DNA of 64,000 nt from JADKHR01 sp041917295. GTDB lineage: Bacteria; Elusimicrobiota; Elusimicrobia; FEN-1173. The stretch spans positions 80,922 to 144,921 of the forward strand of contig JAYRXX010000073.1 of the NCBI GenBank assembly GCA_041917295.1, in the 5' to 3' direction. The notes below the pieces were generated by a model. That model did no database searches and was not told the DNA's origin. It worked only from the letters and a program-made list of their open reading frames with translations. Positions 36,069 through 45,072 of this stretch are shown piece after piece (positions within the stretch are counted from its first letter, which is position 1; every line of letters starts with the position of its first letter). The position numbers were made by a program, and so were the translations under genes.

Positions 36069-36679
36069 CAGATAAACCAATCCATGGGCGACGACGCGCG
36101 TCTGTAGGTCTTAAGTATCTCCCGAGCGTCTACTGGCAGAGGTTCCTGGCTGAACGTCAGAGTCCGGTCTCCAATGGTGTCGGTCACGATATTTACTTTG
36201 CCGTCCGCATACCCGTGGCGATACTGGTGGGCGATGGTTTTTAGCACCGCGAGACGGATGTCATGCGGCACCGCCACCTCCGGGTATCCAGCCCGGTAGA
36301 CGATGCGGATGTTGGCCACGCCTTTGGTAAACGCCGACCGCTGGTTCCACAACCGAATCACTCCCGATGCAGAGTTAAGGACGACGTCCCGGGGAACATC
36401 GATCTGGCTTGCCCCGTCAAACACCCGGTTCGGGTCGTCATGCAGGGAAATGATCTGTTGGACCGGGTAGGACCCCAGGATCAACTCCGCCGACCTGTCG
36501 CCGTCGTAATATTCCGTAATCGTCCGTTCCTTTAAATGCCGGCCCGTGACGTCGTTAGCCCAGGAGGAGACCTGGTCAATCATCCGCTCCAACACGGCGT
36601 CCTCCGTATCCGCGGTGATTTTCAGGTATTCCTTAACGGCGTCCAGAGAAACCAAGGAAATCGTTGCGTCAACGGCCAT
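36068..36679 (-). CDS. Head-tail connector protein (gp6-like)
   Basis: 203 residues: helical N-terminus (DAVKEYLKITADTEDAVLERMI) and the NDVTGRHL segment typical of phage gp6-like connectors. Located after the capsid gene and before the gp10-like gene. Confidence 0.85.
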   Translation of the reverse strand: MAVDATISLVSLDAVKEYLKITADTEDAVLERMIDQVSSWANDVTGRHLKERTITEYYDGDRSAELILGSYPVQQIISLHDDPNRVFDGASQIDVPRDVVLNSASGVIRLWNQRSAFTKGVANIRIVYRAGYPEVAVPHDIRLAVLKTIAHQYRHGYADGKVNIVTDTIGDRTLTFSQEPLPVDAREILKTYRRASSPMDWFI

Positions 36680-36962
36680 GCTTTTTCCTTGGGCCCTGCT
36701 TTTTCTCCAACGGCGCGGGCGTTCTGACCTGCTCAGTTACAGGTGTGACTTCCGCCACGGACTGCTCCTCTACCGGTGCCGGCGTCAACGTCGGGGCCGC
36801 ATCCTCCTGTCGCCAGGCTTCTGGGAAATCCTGAAGCAGTCGGTCTGCTTTTTCCTGTGAAACTTCCACCCAGTCGCCCTTACGGCATGAAATGGGGCGT
36901 CGGTTGTTATCGAACCCCTCGTAAATCAACATTCCTGGAATGCCCAAAAACAGCAATTTCAT
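36669..36962 (-). CDS. Small phage protein with Pro-rich C-terminus
   Basis: 97 residues: a folded N-terminal half (CRKGDWVEVSQEKADRLL) and a Pro/Thr/Glu-rich, basic C-terminal tail. It follows the capsid terminator and overlaps the connector gene. It may be a capsid-associated protein; no family recognised. Confidence 0.65.
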   Translation of the reverse strand: MKLLFLGIPGMLIYEGFDNNRRPISCRKGDWVEVSQEKADRLLQDFPEAWRQEDAAPTLTPAPVEEQSVAEVTPVTEQVRTPAPLEKKQGPRKKHGR

Positions 36963-37016
36963 ACAAGACCTCGTTCATACAAAATGCACTGAAGACTTCT
37001 ATTTAAGTCACCCCGT

Positions 37017-37083
37017 CGAAAAGGGGCCGGATGGCCCCTGGCCCCCCACGGGGCGGGGTTTGGAGAATCCCAACCCCCGCCCC
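37017..37083 (-). terminator. Tandem hairpins after the major capsid gene
   Basis: Downstream of the capsid stop two GC-rich hairpins appear: one with stem GGGGCGGGG / CCCCGCCCC at 37050-37083, then GGGGCC-ATCC-GGCCCC at 37023-37038 followed by TTTT. It probably lowers transcription between the capsid gene and the connector genes. Confidence 0.75.
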
Positions 37084-37098
37084 ACGCACGGACTACTT

Positions 37099-38424
37099 TT
37101 AGACCGTCAGGTTGAAGCCCAGCCGGACGGTCTTGTTCGCGGCCACCGGGTAGATGGGCGCGAAGGTTGCCCGTTCACGAACCACGAGCGCGTCCTGGTC
37201 GCTCTGCGCGAAGAGCTCACGCAGAAGCTGAACGCTCGGCTGGCGACGCTCACCCACCACATAGGCGTTCCGGTGGACCAGATACATCACGGTCTTGGTG
37301 GTCGTGGTGCCGTCGTAGACGCCCGTGGCGTTCAGGTTTTCACGGACGAACTCGCTCACGATGACCGGGATGCCGTCCAACGCGGCCAGTTGGCCGGTCA
37401 GGATGGTCGCGCTGGGACCGAAGTCGGTAAGAGTTTTGACCTCGTCAATGTCCAGGAGTTGAGCGTAGCCGGAGGGACCCACAATCAACGCCAGGTCGCT
37501 CGGATTCACGCCGTAAACCCCCAGGCTCTTTCGTAGACCTCGAAGAGCGGTAAGGTTGAAGGTGCTGATGTCCGTTTTGTAGGACTGGTCGCTGGCGATG
37601 GCGCGAAGGCCCAGCCACAGCTTTCGCCGGTCGCTCGCGGAGGTGACGTCGGCGTCTTCGTGGGAGACGGCGGTGTCGCCATTTAGAATCGCGTCCTCGC
37701 GGCCTTCAGCCAGGGCACGAACAATGGCGTTTCGAATCCATGGGAGGAAGCTCACGGCGGAATCCTCTTCCAGGTCCTTGGACACCAACACCCGGGTGCC
37801 GTGGCCGACCGCGGTGAGGGTCACGTTCCCGGTTACGTTGCCGTCCCCTGCGGGGATCAACGTTTGACCGGTATCACCCGTCTGTTCGTCGTGCCGGAAC
37901 GAGTTAATCCGCCCGATCTCCACGGGGATTTTGTACGGGTTGGTTGGCATCTGAATGGTCGGGAAAAGCAGTGCCACACGACCGCTCGCCCGGACCATTT
38001 CGTAGAGTTGGCTCGTGAACCCCGTGGGGACCCACTCCTGGCCTTGCTGGGAGGTCGCCGTGTCCAAGGCTTTCTTGAACTCGCCTGCATCGTTCAGGAA
38101 CCGGGACCAGCCTTTTAAGGAATGGACCGGCCGCTGGAGGACTTTTGAAACGATAAACAAGTCGTCCACCTTGCTCTGGAGTTCCTTGGGCATGGAATCC
38201 AAGATTCGCTCCGCCGTGGTTGGCTGATTGTCCGCGAACTGGATTTTACGTTCGGGCGTGAACCCCGGATGGGCGGCCAGGGCTTCTTTCACCATCTGCT
38301 GGATGGTTTCTTTGACCTGGGCTCGCTCGCCTTCGGACCTATCCATGGCTTTTTTATTCAGTTCGGCCATGTCGTTGACCCTCTTTATGACGTCGTCCAA
38401 CTTTTCCTTCACATTCGGTTCCAT
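37099..38424 (-). CDS. Major capsid protein, HK97 family
   Basis: 441 residues. An N-terminal coiled-coil scaffold-like part (VKEKLDDVIKRVNDMAEL, KETIQQMVKEAL) is expected to be removed by the prohead protease. The HK97-fold shell domain follows (GQEWVPTGFTSQLYEMVR, ALDGIPVIVSEFV). ATG 38424 has AAAGGA seven bases ahead. Confidence 0.9.
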   Translation of the reverse strand: MEPNVKEKLDDVIKRVNDMAELNKKAMDRSEGERAQVKETIQQMVKEALAAHPGFTPERKIQFADNQPTTAERILDSMPKELQSKVDDLFIVSKVLQRPVHSLKGWSRFLNDAGEFKKALDTATSQQGQEWVPTGFTSQLYEMVRASGRVALLFPTIQMPTNPYKIPVEIGRINSFRHDEQTGDTGQTLIPAGDGNVTGNVTLTAVGHGTRVLVSKDLEEDSAVSFLPWIRNAIVRALAEGREDAILNGDTAVSHEDADVTSASDRRKLWLGLRAIASDQSYKTDISTFNLTALRGLRKSLGVYGVNPSDLALIVGPSGYAQLLDIDEVKTLTDFGPSATILTGQLAALDGIPVIVSEFVRENLNATGVYDGTTTTKTVMYLVHRNAYVVGERRQPSVQLLRELFAQSDQDALVVRERATFAPIYPVAANKTVRLGFNLTV

Positions 38425-38690
38425 TGTGTCGTCCTTTGTGCTGGCCAAGGCCTAAGCGTTACCAGAGGCCTTTTCATCGCATTTTGATGTCGATGTCTTG
38501 CTGGCCAGAATCTTGATGTCGACGGCGCTCCTTGGACGTTGCTCACCGGAGCGCCCGCGATGGGAACAGTGCCGCCGCATTTGCTCTCGAATGGAACGTC
38601 CAGTCCCGAGCCCCCGTCCAGACGCACCCGAGGCTCCTGCTTTTCCCACTGGGGGTTAGTCTGAGGTGCGCGCCTCTTTTCATCCACCAC
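38409..38690 (-). CDS. Uncertain small ORF before the capsid gene
   Basis: 93 residues with no recognised similarity. GTG 38690 has GAGGA at proper distance; the frame ends 16 bases into the capsid gene. A different frame over 38452-38649 is also open, so the coding frame is not settled. Confidence 0.35.
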   Translation of the reverse strand: MVDEKRRAPQTNPQWEKQEPRVRLDGGSGLDVPFESKCGGTVPIAGAPVSNVQGAPSTSRFWPARHRHQNAMKRPLVTLRPWPAQRTTQWNRM

Positions 38691-38700
38691 CCATTCCTCT

Positions 38701-39018
38701 TCAAATTCCCGGCAAATTGGGGTGGACCGTAAAATGCTTCCAATCGCTTGAAAAACTGGTCAGGTCCGCAAAGTCCGTGCGCAACTGCAGTTTCCATTCT
38801 CCCGATTGGTCCAGATCGCCGGCCTGGGTCACGTAACGAACCTGCCCGTCCACGCCATCCGTGACGAACTCCCCGACCTGGGTGACCGATGTGCCATCTG
38901 GTTTCTGAAAAACGAAGTAAACCTCCGCCTGGGAGATATCAACGGACTGTCCTTCGTCCTCCACATCGGCCAGGAACGTGGTGCCGACGTCGCCCTCATG
39001 GATTTCAAGTCGTCCCAT
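38701..39018 (-). CDS. Virion protein with beta-sandwich pattern
   Basis: 105 residues from ATG 39018. Segments FLADVEDEGQSVDISQAEVYFVF and SGEWKLQLRTDF resemble N-terminal domains of phage baseplate upper proteins (BppU-like). A longer N-terminus is possible but overlaps the separate small gene upstream. Confidence 0.6.
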   Translation of the reverse strand: MGRLEIHEGDVGTTFLADVEDEGQSVDISQAEVYFVFQKPDGTSVTQVGEFVTDGVDGQVRYVTQAGDLDQSGEWKLQLRTDFADLTSFSSDWKHFTVHPNLPGI

Positions 39019-39023
39019 AGCGA

Positions 39024-39179
39024 TCAGAGGTAAAACCGCCACCGCACGGTTCGCCGGATGTGGGTCCTCATGTAATGCGTCTCGATCCCAGCTCCCGTTT
39101 CCGAAGAGCTCACACCCCAGGGAGTGTTGAACCCTCCGCCAAAATACTCCGGCACCAAACCCAACCAATCGATAATCAC
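39024..39179 (-). CDS. Small phage protein, 51 residues
   Basis: GTG 39179 start, protein-like sequence (IIDWLGLVPEYFGGGFNTPWG). It lies between the 441-residue virion protein and the beta-sandwich protein, its stop six bases ahead of the next ATG. No clear SD. The family is unknown. Confidence 0.5.
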   Translation of the reverse strand: MIIDWLGLVPEYFGGGFNTPWGVSSSETGAGIETHYMRTHIRRTVRWRFYL

Positions 39180-39193
39180 TTTGTACGCACCGT

Positions 39194-40519
39194 CTAGGGG
39201 TTCGTCACGACGGTGATGTAGCGTGTCATAGCGCCGCTCGCCCCAATCACCAGAGTAAATTCATCGGCCTCGGTGTCATTCACGCTTAGGTTGAGGCGGT
39301 AAAGCCCGCGGCCAATCTCTAAAATCGTCGGATCATCAATTGAAGCCAGAGCCGCTCCGTCCTTGGAGATTTCCACAAAATCAAATGTCGTCAATCCTGT
39401 TTTGGGTGTCCGGCCATCCGAGGCCGTCATAAGAAAGGTGAAATTTGGGAAGGCGACCGCTTTGACGAGACGTGGTGGAATAGATTTCAGAATGTAGGCG
39501 GCCATCGTCGCTGACGACTTATCGAAAAGGCTTGGGTCGGTGTTCCAAACATTGACGGCCGCGTCTGCGGCGACATTACTCACCTGGGAGTCCAGGGTAT
39601 CCAGTCCCGCCGCCCGGGCCGGGGTGTACTCCGCGGCGTCAGCCCGGGTTGAGATGGGAGCGTCGATATTGTCTTTCACCCTGACGCCCATGGAGCCGGC
39701 GTCGTTGACCGTTGCATCCTGGACCTTCCAGACGTTCAGGGCCTGGGTCGGGTAATCGAGGTCAAACCCGAAGAAGTAGATGAAAAGGAGATCTCCGTCG
39801 GTTGGGGTTGGGCTCCAGGGGCGGTCAACGGTAATCGTCCTAGTCCCAGAATCGTAGGCAACGACCGTTCGGACCTGGGAAACCTGCTGAAGAATGTTCC
39901 GAATGACAACCTTCGTCCCTTTGAGGTCATCAGTAGCCGGAGTCCCTGCAAACTGAAGCTGGGAAGGGCCGGGGATAACGGCAGGGTTCAACACCTCGGC
40001 GTAAATCTTGAACCTCTGTTCCATCGTATCCATCATCTGCTCCCGAGCGTCCTGATGGAGCTGCTGGAGCAATTCCACGGTAGCCACCTGGGTCACCAGA
40101 GGGATAATCGCGTTGGTGTGAATGACCGGCGCCAGGAGGACCCCTATCTGCGGGGATTCGGCCACCAGTTCGATCTCCAGGGTGACCGGGACCATATTGG
40201 CGGCGCCGTGGAGCATGATTGAAACGGTCTCTGAACCGAGGGAAAATGCGGCGTCCGGTATGTGAAACTCGTAGACCCCCGGCATGTTGGCGGCGCTCAC
40301 CGCCTTAAACCCGCCGGAAACGAACGTCCCCAACGTCGGGATATCTGCCAGGGTGACCGCCGTGGCCGCAGAGTCTTTGTTCCGTTTGAAATAACAGACG
40401 AGTCCTGGCGAGTTGAACAAGAGCCCTGCAAGGCCCGCCCCCGCGACAGAGGCCGCGTCCTGAACAAACAATTCGACAATGACCGAGTCCCCGCCGATTT
40501 TGATCTGCCGCTTAGCCAT
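39194..40519 (-). CDS. Phage virion protein with Ig-like repeats (putative)
   Basis: 441 residues, beta-rich. The N-terminus (GGDSVIVELFVQDAASVAGAGL) and a later similar region (TGLTTFDFVEISKDGAALASI) look like two copies of a beta-sandwich module on either side of a helical linker. ATG 40519 has GGAGGGG ahead and overlaps the preceding stop. Probably a decoration or adsorption protein. Confidence 0.6.
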   Translation of the reverse strand: MAKRQIKIGGDSVIVELFVQDAASVAGAGLAGLLFNSPGLVCYFKRNKDSAATAVTLADIPTLGTFVSGGFKAVSAANMPGVYEFHIPDAAFSLGSETVSIMLHGAANMVPVTLEIELVAESPQIGVLLAPVIHTNAIIPLVTQVATVELLQQLHQDAREQMMDTMEQRFKIYAEVLNPAVIPGPSQLQFAGTPATDDLKGTKVVIRNILQQVSQVRTVVAYDSGTRTITVDRPWSPTPTDGDLLFIYFFGFDLDYPTQALNVWKVQDATVNDAGSMGVRVKDNIDAPISTRADAAEYTPARAAGLDTLDSQVSNVAADAAVNVWNTDPSLFDKSSATMAAYILKSIPPRLVKAVAFPNFTFLMTASDGRTPKTGLTTFDFVEISKDGAALASIDDPTILEIGRGLYRLNLSVNDTEADEFTLVIGASGAMTRYITVVTNP

Positions 40520-41579
40520 GGACCCCTCCTGCGGCAAAAGCCGACGCTCGGAGCGGCCCGGTCACGTCCACTGCATCGATGATGAGCGCCATGGGGTACA
40601 TCACGGGTTCAAGGACGGTGAACGGGTTAGGGATTTGCCGTTCCACAGCTTTAAAATCCGAACTGAGGCAGGCTTCTTTGGCAGCGTTGTTGAAAAAAGT
40701 CCACTTGAACCACTCCCGCCCGGTCGCTCCCCCGGGGAAATAGGTGGCGTAGTAGTCGGTGTCAGGATTCAAAAGGACGGGGGTTGTAAACCAGAGATCG
40801 ACCAAGCCTGTCCCCTGACCGGCGTCGTTTTGTGAATGGATTCCTGAAGCGAGAACTGAAAGGACAGAGTCCAAGATCGCAAACCGCTCGCCGCCGGTCC
40901 CCGCGAATGCATTACCCGCGTTCCAGATCATTCGAAGGCCGGACACCCGCGCCCGGAAAGGAAGGCGGAACTTGTTTCCGACCTCGTTGGGGTTGGTTGA
41001 TGGCCCGATCGTGACCGTGGATAGACCGATCTGGCTGTAGGTCCCCGGCAGGGCGGCGACGGTTCCGTCGCCATAGACGATCCAAAACAGCGGCGGGTGG
41101 ATGGTCCGCGTGCCGCCCGTTCCGTTGTCAAAAAAGAAGTAGGGCATGCTGACGACTTCCCGGGAGGAGTCGTGCCGCCGGAAAGTAAGTCCACCCGAGG
41201 TGAAGTTCCCGATTCGGATTTTCGCGGCGACCCTATCCCCGCGCACGGCGTTGGCTGGCGTGGCCAGGGTGATTTCGTATGCCGTGGACGCGAGCGGATT
41301 GACCAGAATGCCCTCCGTCATTCCCCCGTACGGAGTCGCGGAAGGAAGCCCTGCCCCCGGAGAGTTCAGATAGAGTCCCGCCCGTAGGTCGCCTACAAAA
41401 CCCGACACCGTGCCGGTCAAAAACCCGATCTTTGCGATGGTCCCGGTTTTGGGAACCACAAACCCCATGCCGGCGTATTCGTTCGGGCTATCCAGAAATG
41501 TTTGAAAGGTGGTGTTCATGTCCACCCCGACCGACAGATTGGGGTAAATGAACAGGCTGGGAAGGAGTTTAAGCGCCAT
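40512..41579 (-). CDS. Phage virion protein, unknown family
   Basis: 355 residues, beta-rich and apparently duplicated: the segments YAGMGFVVPKTGTIAKIGF and FRLPFRARVSGLRMIW occupy matching places. Located in the capsid region between prohead protease and capsid gene. May decorate the virion; no known function. Confidence 0.6.
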   Translation of the reverse strand: MALKLLPSLFIYPNLSVGVDMNTTFQTFLDSPNEYAGMGFVVPKTGTIAKIGFLTGTVSGFVGDLRAGLYLNSPGAGLPSATPYGGMTEGILVNPLASTAYEITLATPANAVRGDRVAAKIRIGNFTSGGLTFRRHDSSREVVSMPYFFFDNGTGGTRTIHPPLFWIVYGDGTVAALPGTYSQIGLSTVTIGPSTNPNEVGNKFRLPFRARVSGLRMIWNAGNAFAGTGGERFAILDSVLSVLASGIHSQNDAGQGTGLVDLWFTTPVLLNPDTDYYATYFPGGATGREWFKWTFFNNAAKEACLSSDFKAVERQIPNPFTVLEPVMYPMALIIDAVDVTGPLRASAFAAGGVHG

Positions 41580-41848
41580 CAGAGTTTAAACACCCGGTTC
41601 TCGCTCGCCTGCTTTAAATCAAAGAGCGTGGAGATGTTCTGTTCCCGAACCAGGTTCCGCAGGAGGAGCTTTACGGTCCTCTCATCGTCCGCGCCGGCCT
41701 GGAGGCCGAACATCTCCCACTCATCGATGGGAAACCGTGCTTCCTCCACGTTGCCGTCCCGATTGATTTGAACCCGGAGGACCGCCTCCTTCTTCCCGGG
41801 CTGGCAGTCCTCAAAAGAAACCGTGATCTCTGCGTTGGTCCAGTTCAT
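41579..41848 (-). CDS. Small hypothetical phage protein
   Basis: 89 residues; overlaps the neighbours at both ends, which supports coding. No motif recognised beyond an acidic beta-rich N-terminal part and a helical C-terminal part. Confidence 0.6.
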   Translation of the reverse strand: MNWTNAEITVSFEDCQPGKKEAVLRVQINRDGNVEEARFPIDEWEMFGLQAGADDERTVKLLLRNLVREQNISTLFDLKQASENRVFKL

Positions 41849-42105
41849 GGAATTTCAAAGCTCCCGGCTTCCGCAGCGGCTTTAAGGTCGGCAAATGTCA
41901 CCGCACCGGCGGCCAGCGCCCTCCCGCGCAGAAAGCCAATCACGGTGTCCTGTGTTTCGGCGAGAGGATTCTCGATGATCTCCGCCGTTCGAAGATGGTA
42001 GTGCGCGACCTCAATGACTTCGTCCGTGGTCATCGAGGCCTCGCAGTTGAAATGTTCGGCCCCTTCATCGGCTGGGGACAGCGTCACGGCGATTGTCTTA
42101 ACCAC
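41845..42105 (-). CDS. Small hypothetical phage protein
   Basis: 86 residues, four-base overlap with the following gene. Sequence contains a helical segment (MTTDEVIEVAHYHLRTAEIIE). No function recognised. Confidence 0.6.
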   Translation of the reverse strand: MVKTIAVTLSPADEGAEHFNCEASMTTDEVIEVAHYHLRTAEIIENPLAETQDTVIGFLRGRALAAGAVTFADLKAAAEAGSFEIP

Positions 42106-42108
42106 GCG

Positions 42109-43011
42109 TTACCTCACGGCCTTCAAAGCGCGGTTGATCTCCCGGAGCGTTTTCTCCATGAGGACGGAGTTGTCCGGGTAGAGGGCCACCACGACCTCGC
42201 CGTATTTGGAAAGCGCCTCTTCCAATCGGGCAATGTCATCAACTGTGATCTCCTCCCTGGTTTCCTCGATGATTTCCTGTAGGACGTCGATGGACGATTT
42301 GATGAGGGATATCTTGGTCCGATCCAGGGGGTTGGACTTTGAAATCTTCGCCAGACGGATGAGGTCTTTTAGGCCGGACTCAAACGGATCGCCGGGTGCC
42401 GGGATGTCCTTCATGAGCGTTGACGGCGTTTCAGGTTTAACTTCATCAGGCAGTCGCTTATCACCTCCGGCAACAAGGAACTCCGTTTCCCCGGTTTTTC
42501 CCTTGGACGTCAGAATTGCCGAGGGGCCAAGGGCCTTTATCACCAAATCCGCCAGGTCCCGGGTCACGATGGCACCCGGGTTGGCGGGGATTGAAACGGC
42601 GGAGTATTCCAGAAGCTCAATGTCCGTGTAGACCACGCCCTTCCGGCCACCATCCCGCTCCTCCATCATGAACCCGTTATCGGGTTTGGGCAGAAAGCCG
42701 ACAGAGAAGGCATTCAAGAACCCGCGCTCGTAAAGCGAGAAAACGTTCATGGCGTATTCGCTTTGGTCGTCGAACACGGTCTCAGCCACAAGCCCCGCCT
42801 CGGTTTCCTCGATGGCGACGGCCTTCCCGATGGGCGGCTTTGTGTTGTCGTGGCCCCAGAGGACCACCGGGTTTTTCTTGAAATTTTCCAGGTCCCAGGC
42901 GCCCGGGGCGAAACGTTCGTTGGTCCGGTCCCAGTCAAAGGTGGACACCAGGGCTTTCACCACCTTCTTTTCCGGGTCCACGCTCTTGGTGTAGCTCAGC
43001 TTGCTTTTCAT
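42109..43011 (-). CDS. HK97-family prohead protease
   Basis: 300 residues. The U35-type signature is visible: His in VVLWGHDNTKPPIG and Ser in YSAVSIPANPGA. The C-terminal third is helical and extended compared with the minimal enzyme and may act as scaffold. ATG 43011 has GGAGG ahead. It processes the scaffold part of the capsid protein. Confidence 0.9.
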   Translation of the reverse strand: MKSKLSYTKSVDPEKKVVKALVSTFDWDRTNERFAPGAWDLENFKKNPVVLWGHDNTKPPIGKAVAIEETEAGLVAETVFDDQSEYAMNVFSLYERGFLNAFSVGFLPKPDNGFMMEERDGGRKGVVYTDIELLEYSAVSIPANPGAIVTRDLADLVIKALGPSAILTSKGKTGETEFLVAGGDKRLPDEVKPETPSTLMKDIPAPGDPFESGLKDLIRLAKISKSNPLDRTKISLIKSSIDVLQEIIEETREEITVDDIARLEEALSKYGEVVVALYPDNSVLMEKTLREINRALKAVR

Positions 43012-43025
43012 CGGTCCTCCATGGC

Positions 43026-45071
43026 TCATGAATTCGTCAAAACTGGAATCAGGGTGCATCGGCAGTTGACCGTCTCGCCGGGGTCGGCCTCCGGGTCGCC
43101 AGGGAACATCAGCTTCGCTCCGCTCGAGGTAACGAAGGGCTCGCCAATAGCCGCCACCTGGCCGCTGATTTGGCGGTGGGATTCCCGGACCTTTTCATCC
43201 CGGCTGTCCAACCATTCTTTCCGCTCCACTCCGGTCGCCCGCATGCCGTCAATGGCGCCGGCGTTGGAAGCAGATATAATTTCAGTTCGGGCGATCCGCT
43301 CCGCCCGGTGGTCCACCGCAAAGGAATAGACTTCCTCAATCCGGTCTGTTATCTGGGCGATGGTCTCCGAGCGGTCGAACCCTGTGATGACGGCTTGGTT
43401 TACAGCCTCCACGATTTCTTCGGAGAGAGATTCCAAGGTCGCCTCGTTAATTTCCCGAGAGATTTTGGAGACTTTTTCTTTCAGGAAATCCAAAGAGGCT
43501 GGGTTTTGAAGGTTGAAGTTAAATCCCGGGTCGACCCCGCGGCTTACGGAAAGTGCGAAAGAGTAATAGGCCCCGCGAATATGGCGGTCCGCTGCGGCTT
43601 CAAAGAGGGCCCGCTCGGTGGCCAGATCAAAAATAACGCGTACCGCGTCTTCACCAGGTCCTTTGACTCGCTTCCCGACTTTGTTTCCAAGGAGCGCGTC
43701 GGCTTTTTTCTCCAGAGCGTCCAGGACGCGGCGACGTTGGCCGCGGAAGAAAGACCGCGTCGAGGCCTGGAGACGCTCCTCCAACCGCCGGGTTCTTTGA
43801 TCAAATGCTTTCCAGATCACGTCCTTGGACGACTTTTGGCTCTTTTCGACCGGAGTACGGTTCACCCTGGAATTTGGGTTTCCCTCCGGGTCGGAAACCG
43901 GAACGACCTCCACCGGATCAAAGGGCAAGTCCAGGGCGTCGATCACTTGGTTCAATGGAATCCCCATGTCCACATAGGTCCGGGCAGTTTGGGACCGGAC
44001 CTGTTCGTCAAACCGGAGGGCCTCCACCTTAGCCAGATCGGCCTGAAACACAGAGTCCACATCCAGGAAAAGCTGGCGGGACGCCCGGGTCAGTGTCTCT
44101 TCGACGTTCCTGATTTTGGGGATGAGTGTCTGCTTCCAGAAAATCTGGATCTGCTCTTTGGTGTTGGCGTAGTTGGCGTACTCAAAGATGCCCACCATGG
44201 CGGGCGGAACCCCGAAGGCTGCCAACACCTCTTCCCGCGCCAGCTTTCGCAGGAGGACAAAGTCCAGGTCCTTTGGCGTCCGGTTGATCTCTTTGTATTT
44301 GAGTCCGTTTTCCAGGATGGCCGTCCGACCCCGGTTGACCGCGCCTTCGTGCATTTTCTTCCATGCGGCCCGGATACGCCGGAGGGTGTCGTCTTGAAGG
44401 GTCTGGTCACTCTCCAAAACCGCGTCCGGCCTGCCGGAGTTCTTGAAGAAATATTTGTTGTAGGCCTCGGCGTAGAGGTCGGAGATAACCGCGTTCTTGG
44501 CCGCGGCCAAGGACCCTTGGCCGTAGACCATGGAGTTCAAGTTGGCGTAGCGGAAGTTCAGAATGTCTTTGTATTCGTAACGGATTCTCTGGCCGTTCAC
44601 GTCGTAGAGGTAGTGGTCGATCAAACGGGTCTTGGAGGACACCGGGACCACCTGGGATGAGGGAAGCGGCCAGACCTCGAATATTTTCCCGCTTTTGTCC
44701 CGTTCGAAGGCCCAATAGGCGTTGCCGGTGAATTCCAGGGAAAGGAACGTCAGCTCCTTGAGGTTCAACGATGTCATGTAGGGATTGGGACGCCGTAGCA
44801 ATTCGTTGAACGGGTGGTCGGCGTAAACCGCCCACTGGCCGTCTTTGTCGCGTCGGTAGGGGAGGTAATCGATCCCCGCGAGGTTGGATGCGATCACGTT
44901 TCCGCACGCGTAGCACCAAACGTGGGCTTCGTAGGCCCGGGCCAGGTCCGCGATCGGTTCGGGGGTTGGGACACCGTCTGAAAACATGGACTCTGGCGAC
45001 ATGCCTTGAAACCGAAGTTCCTTTTGGTGAGCCGCGTCGAGGCGGAACATCTTTTTTAAGAGGTCGAACAT
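43026..45071 (-). CDS. Portal protein fused to MuF-type head morphogenesis domain
   Basis: 681 residues. The N-terminal part is an HK97-type portal (VWCYACGNVIASNLAGI, GQGSLAAAKNAV, LAAFGVPPAMVGI). The C-terminal part is a phage head morphogenesis domain (RAERIARTEIISASNAGA, EWLDSRDEKVRESHRQ, NCRCTLIP). These are usually two genes. ATG 45071 has GGTGG ahead. The fusion would place the minor head protein at the portal vertex. Confidence 0.88.
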   Translation of the reverse strand: MFDLLKKMFRLDAAHQKELRFQGMSPESMFSDGVPTPEPIADLARAYEAHVWCYACGNVIASNLAGIDYLPYRRDKDGQWAVYADHPFNELLRRPNPYMTSLNLKELTFLSLEFTGNAYWAFERDKSGKIFEVWPLPSSQVVPVSSKTRLIDHYLYDVNGQRIRYEYKDILNFRYANLNSMVYGQGSLAAAKNAVISDLYAEAYNKYFFKNSGRPDAVLESDQTLQDDTLRRIRAAWKKMHEGAVNRGRTAILENGLKYKEINRTPKDLDFVLLRKLAREEVLAAFGVPPAMVGIFEYANYANTKEQIQIFWKQTLIPKIRNVEETLTRASRQLFLDVDSVFQADLAKVEALRFDEQVRSQTARTYVDMGIPLNQVIDALDLPFDPVEVVPVSDPEGNPNSRVNRTPVEKSQKSSKDVIWKAFDQRTRRLEERLQASTRSFFRGQRRRVLDALEKKADALLGNKVGKRVKGPGEDAVRVIFDLATERALFEAAADRHIRGAYYSFALSVSRGVDPGFNFNLQNPASLDFLKEKVSKISREINEATLESLSEEIVEAVNQAVITGFDRSETIAQITDRIEEVYSFAVDHRAERIARTEIISASNAGAIDGMRATGVERKEWLDSRDEKVRESHRQISGQVAAIGEPFVTSSGAKLMFPGDPEADPGETVNCRCTLIPVLTNS

Positions 45072-45072
45072 G

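Noticed and set aside
38452..38649. Alternative small frame before the capsid gene
   Set aside because: It competes with a frame that has a better SD; neither is convincing.
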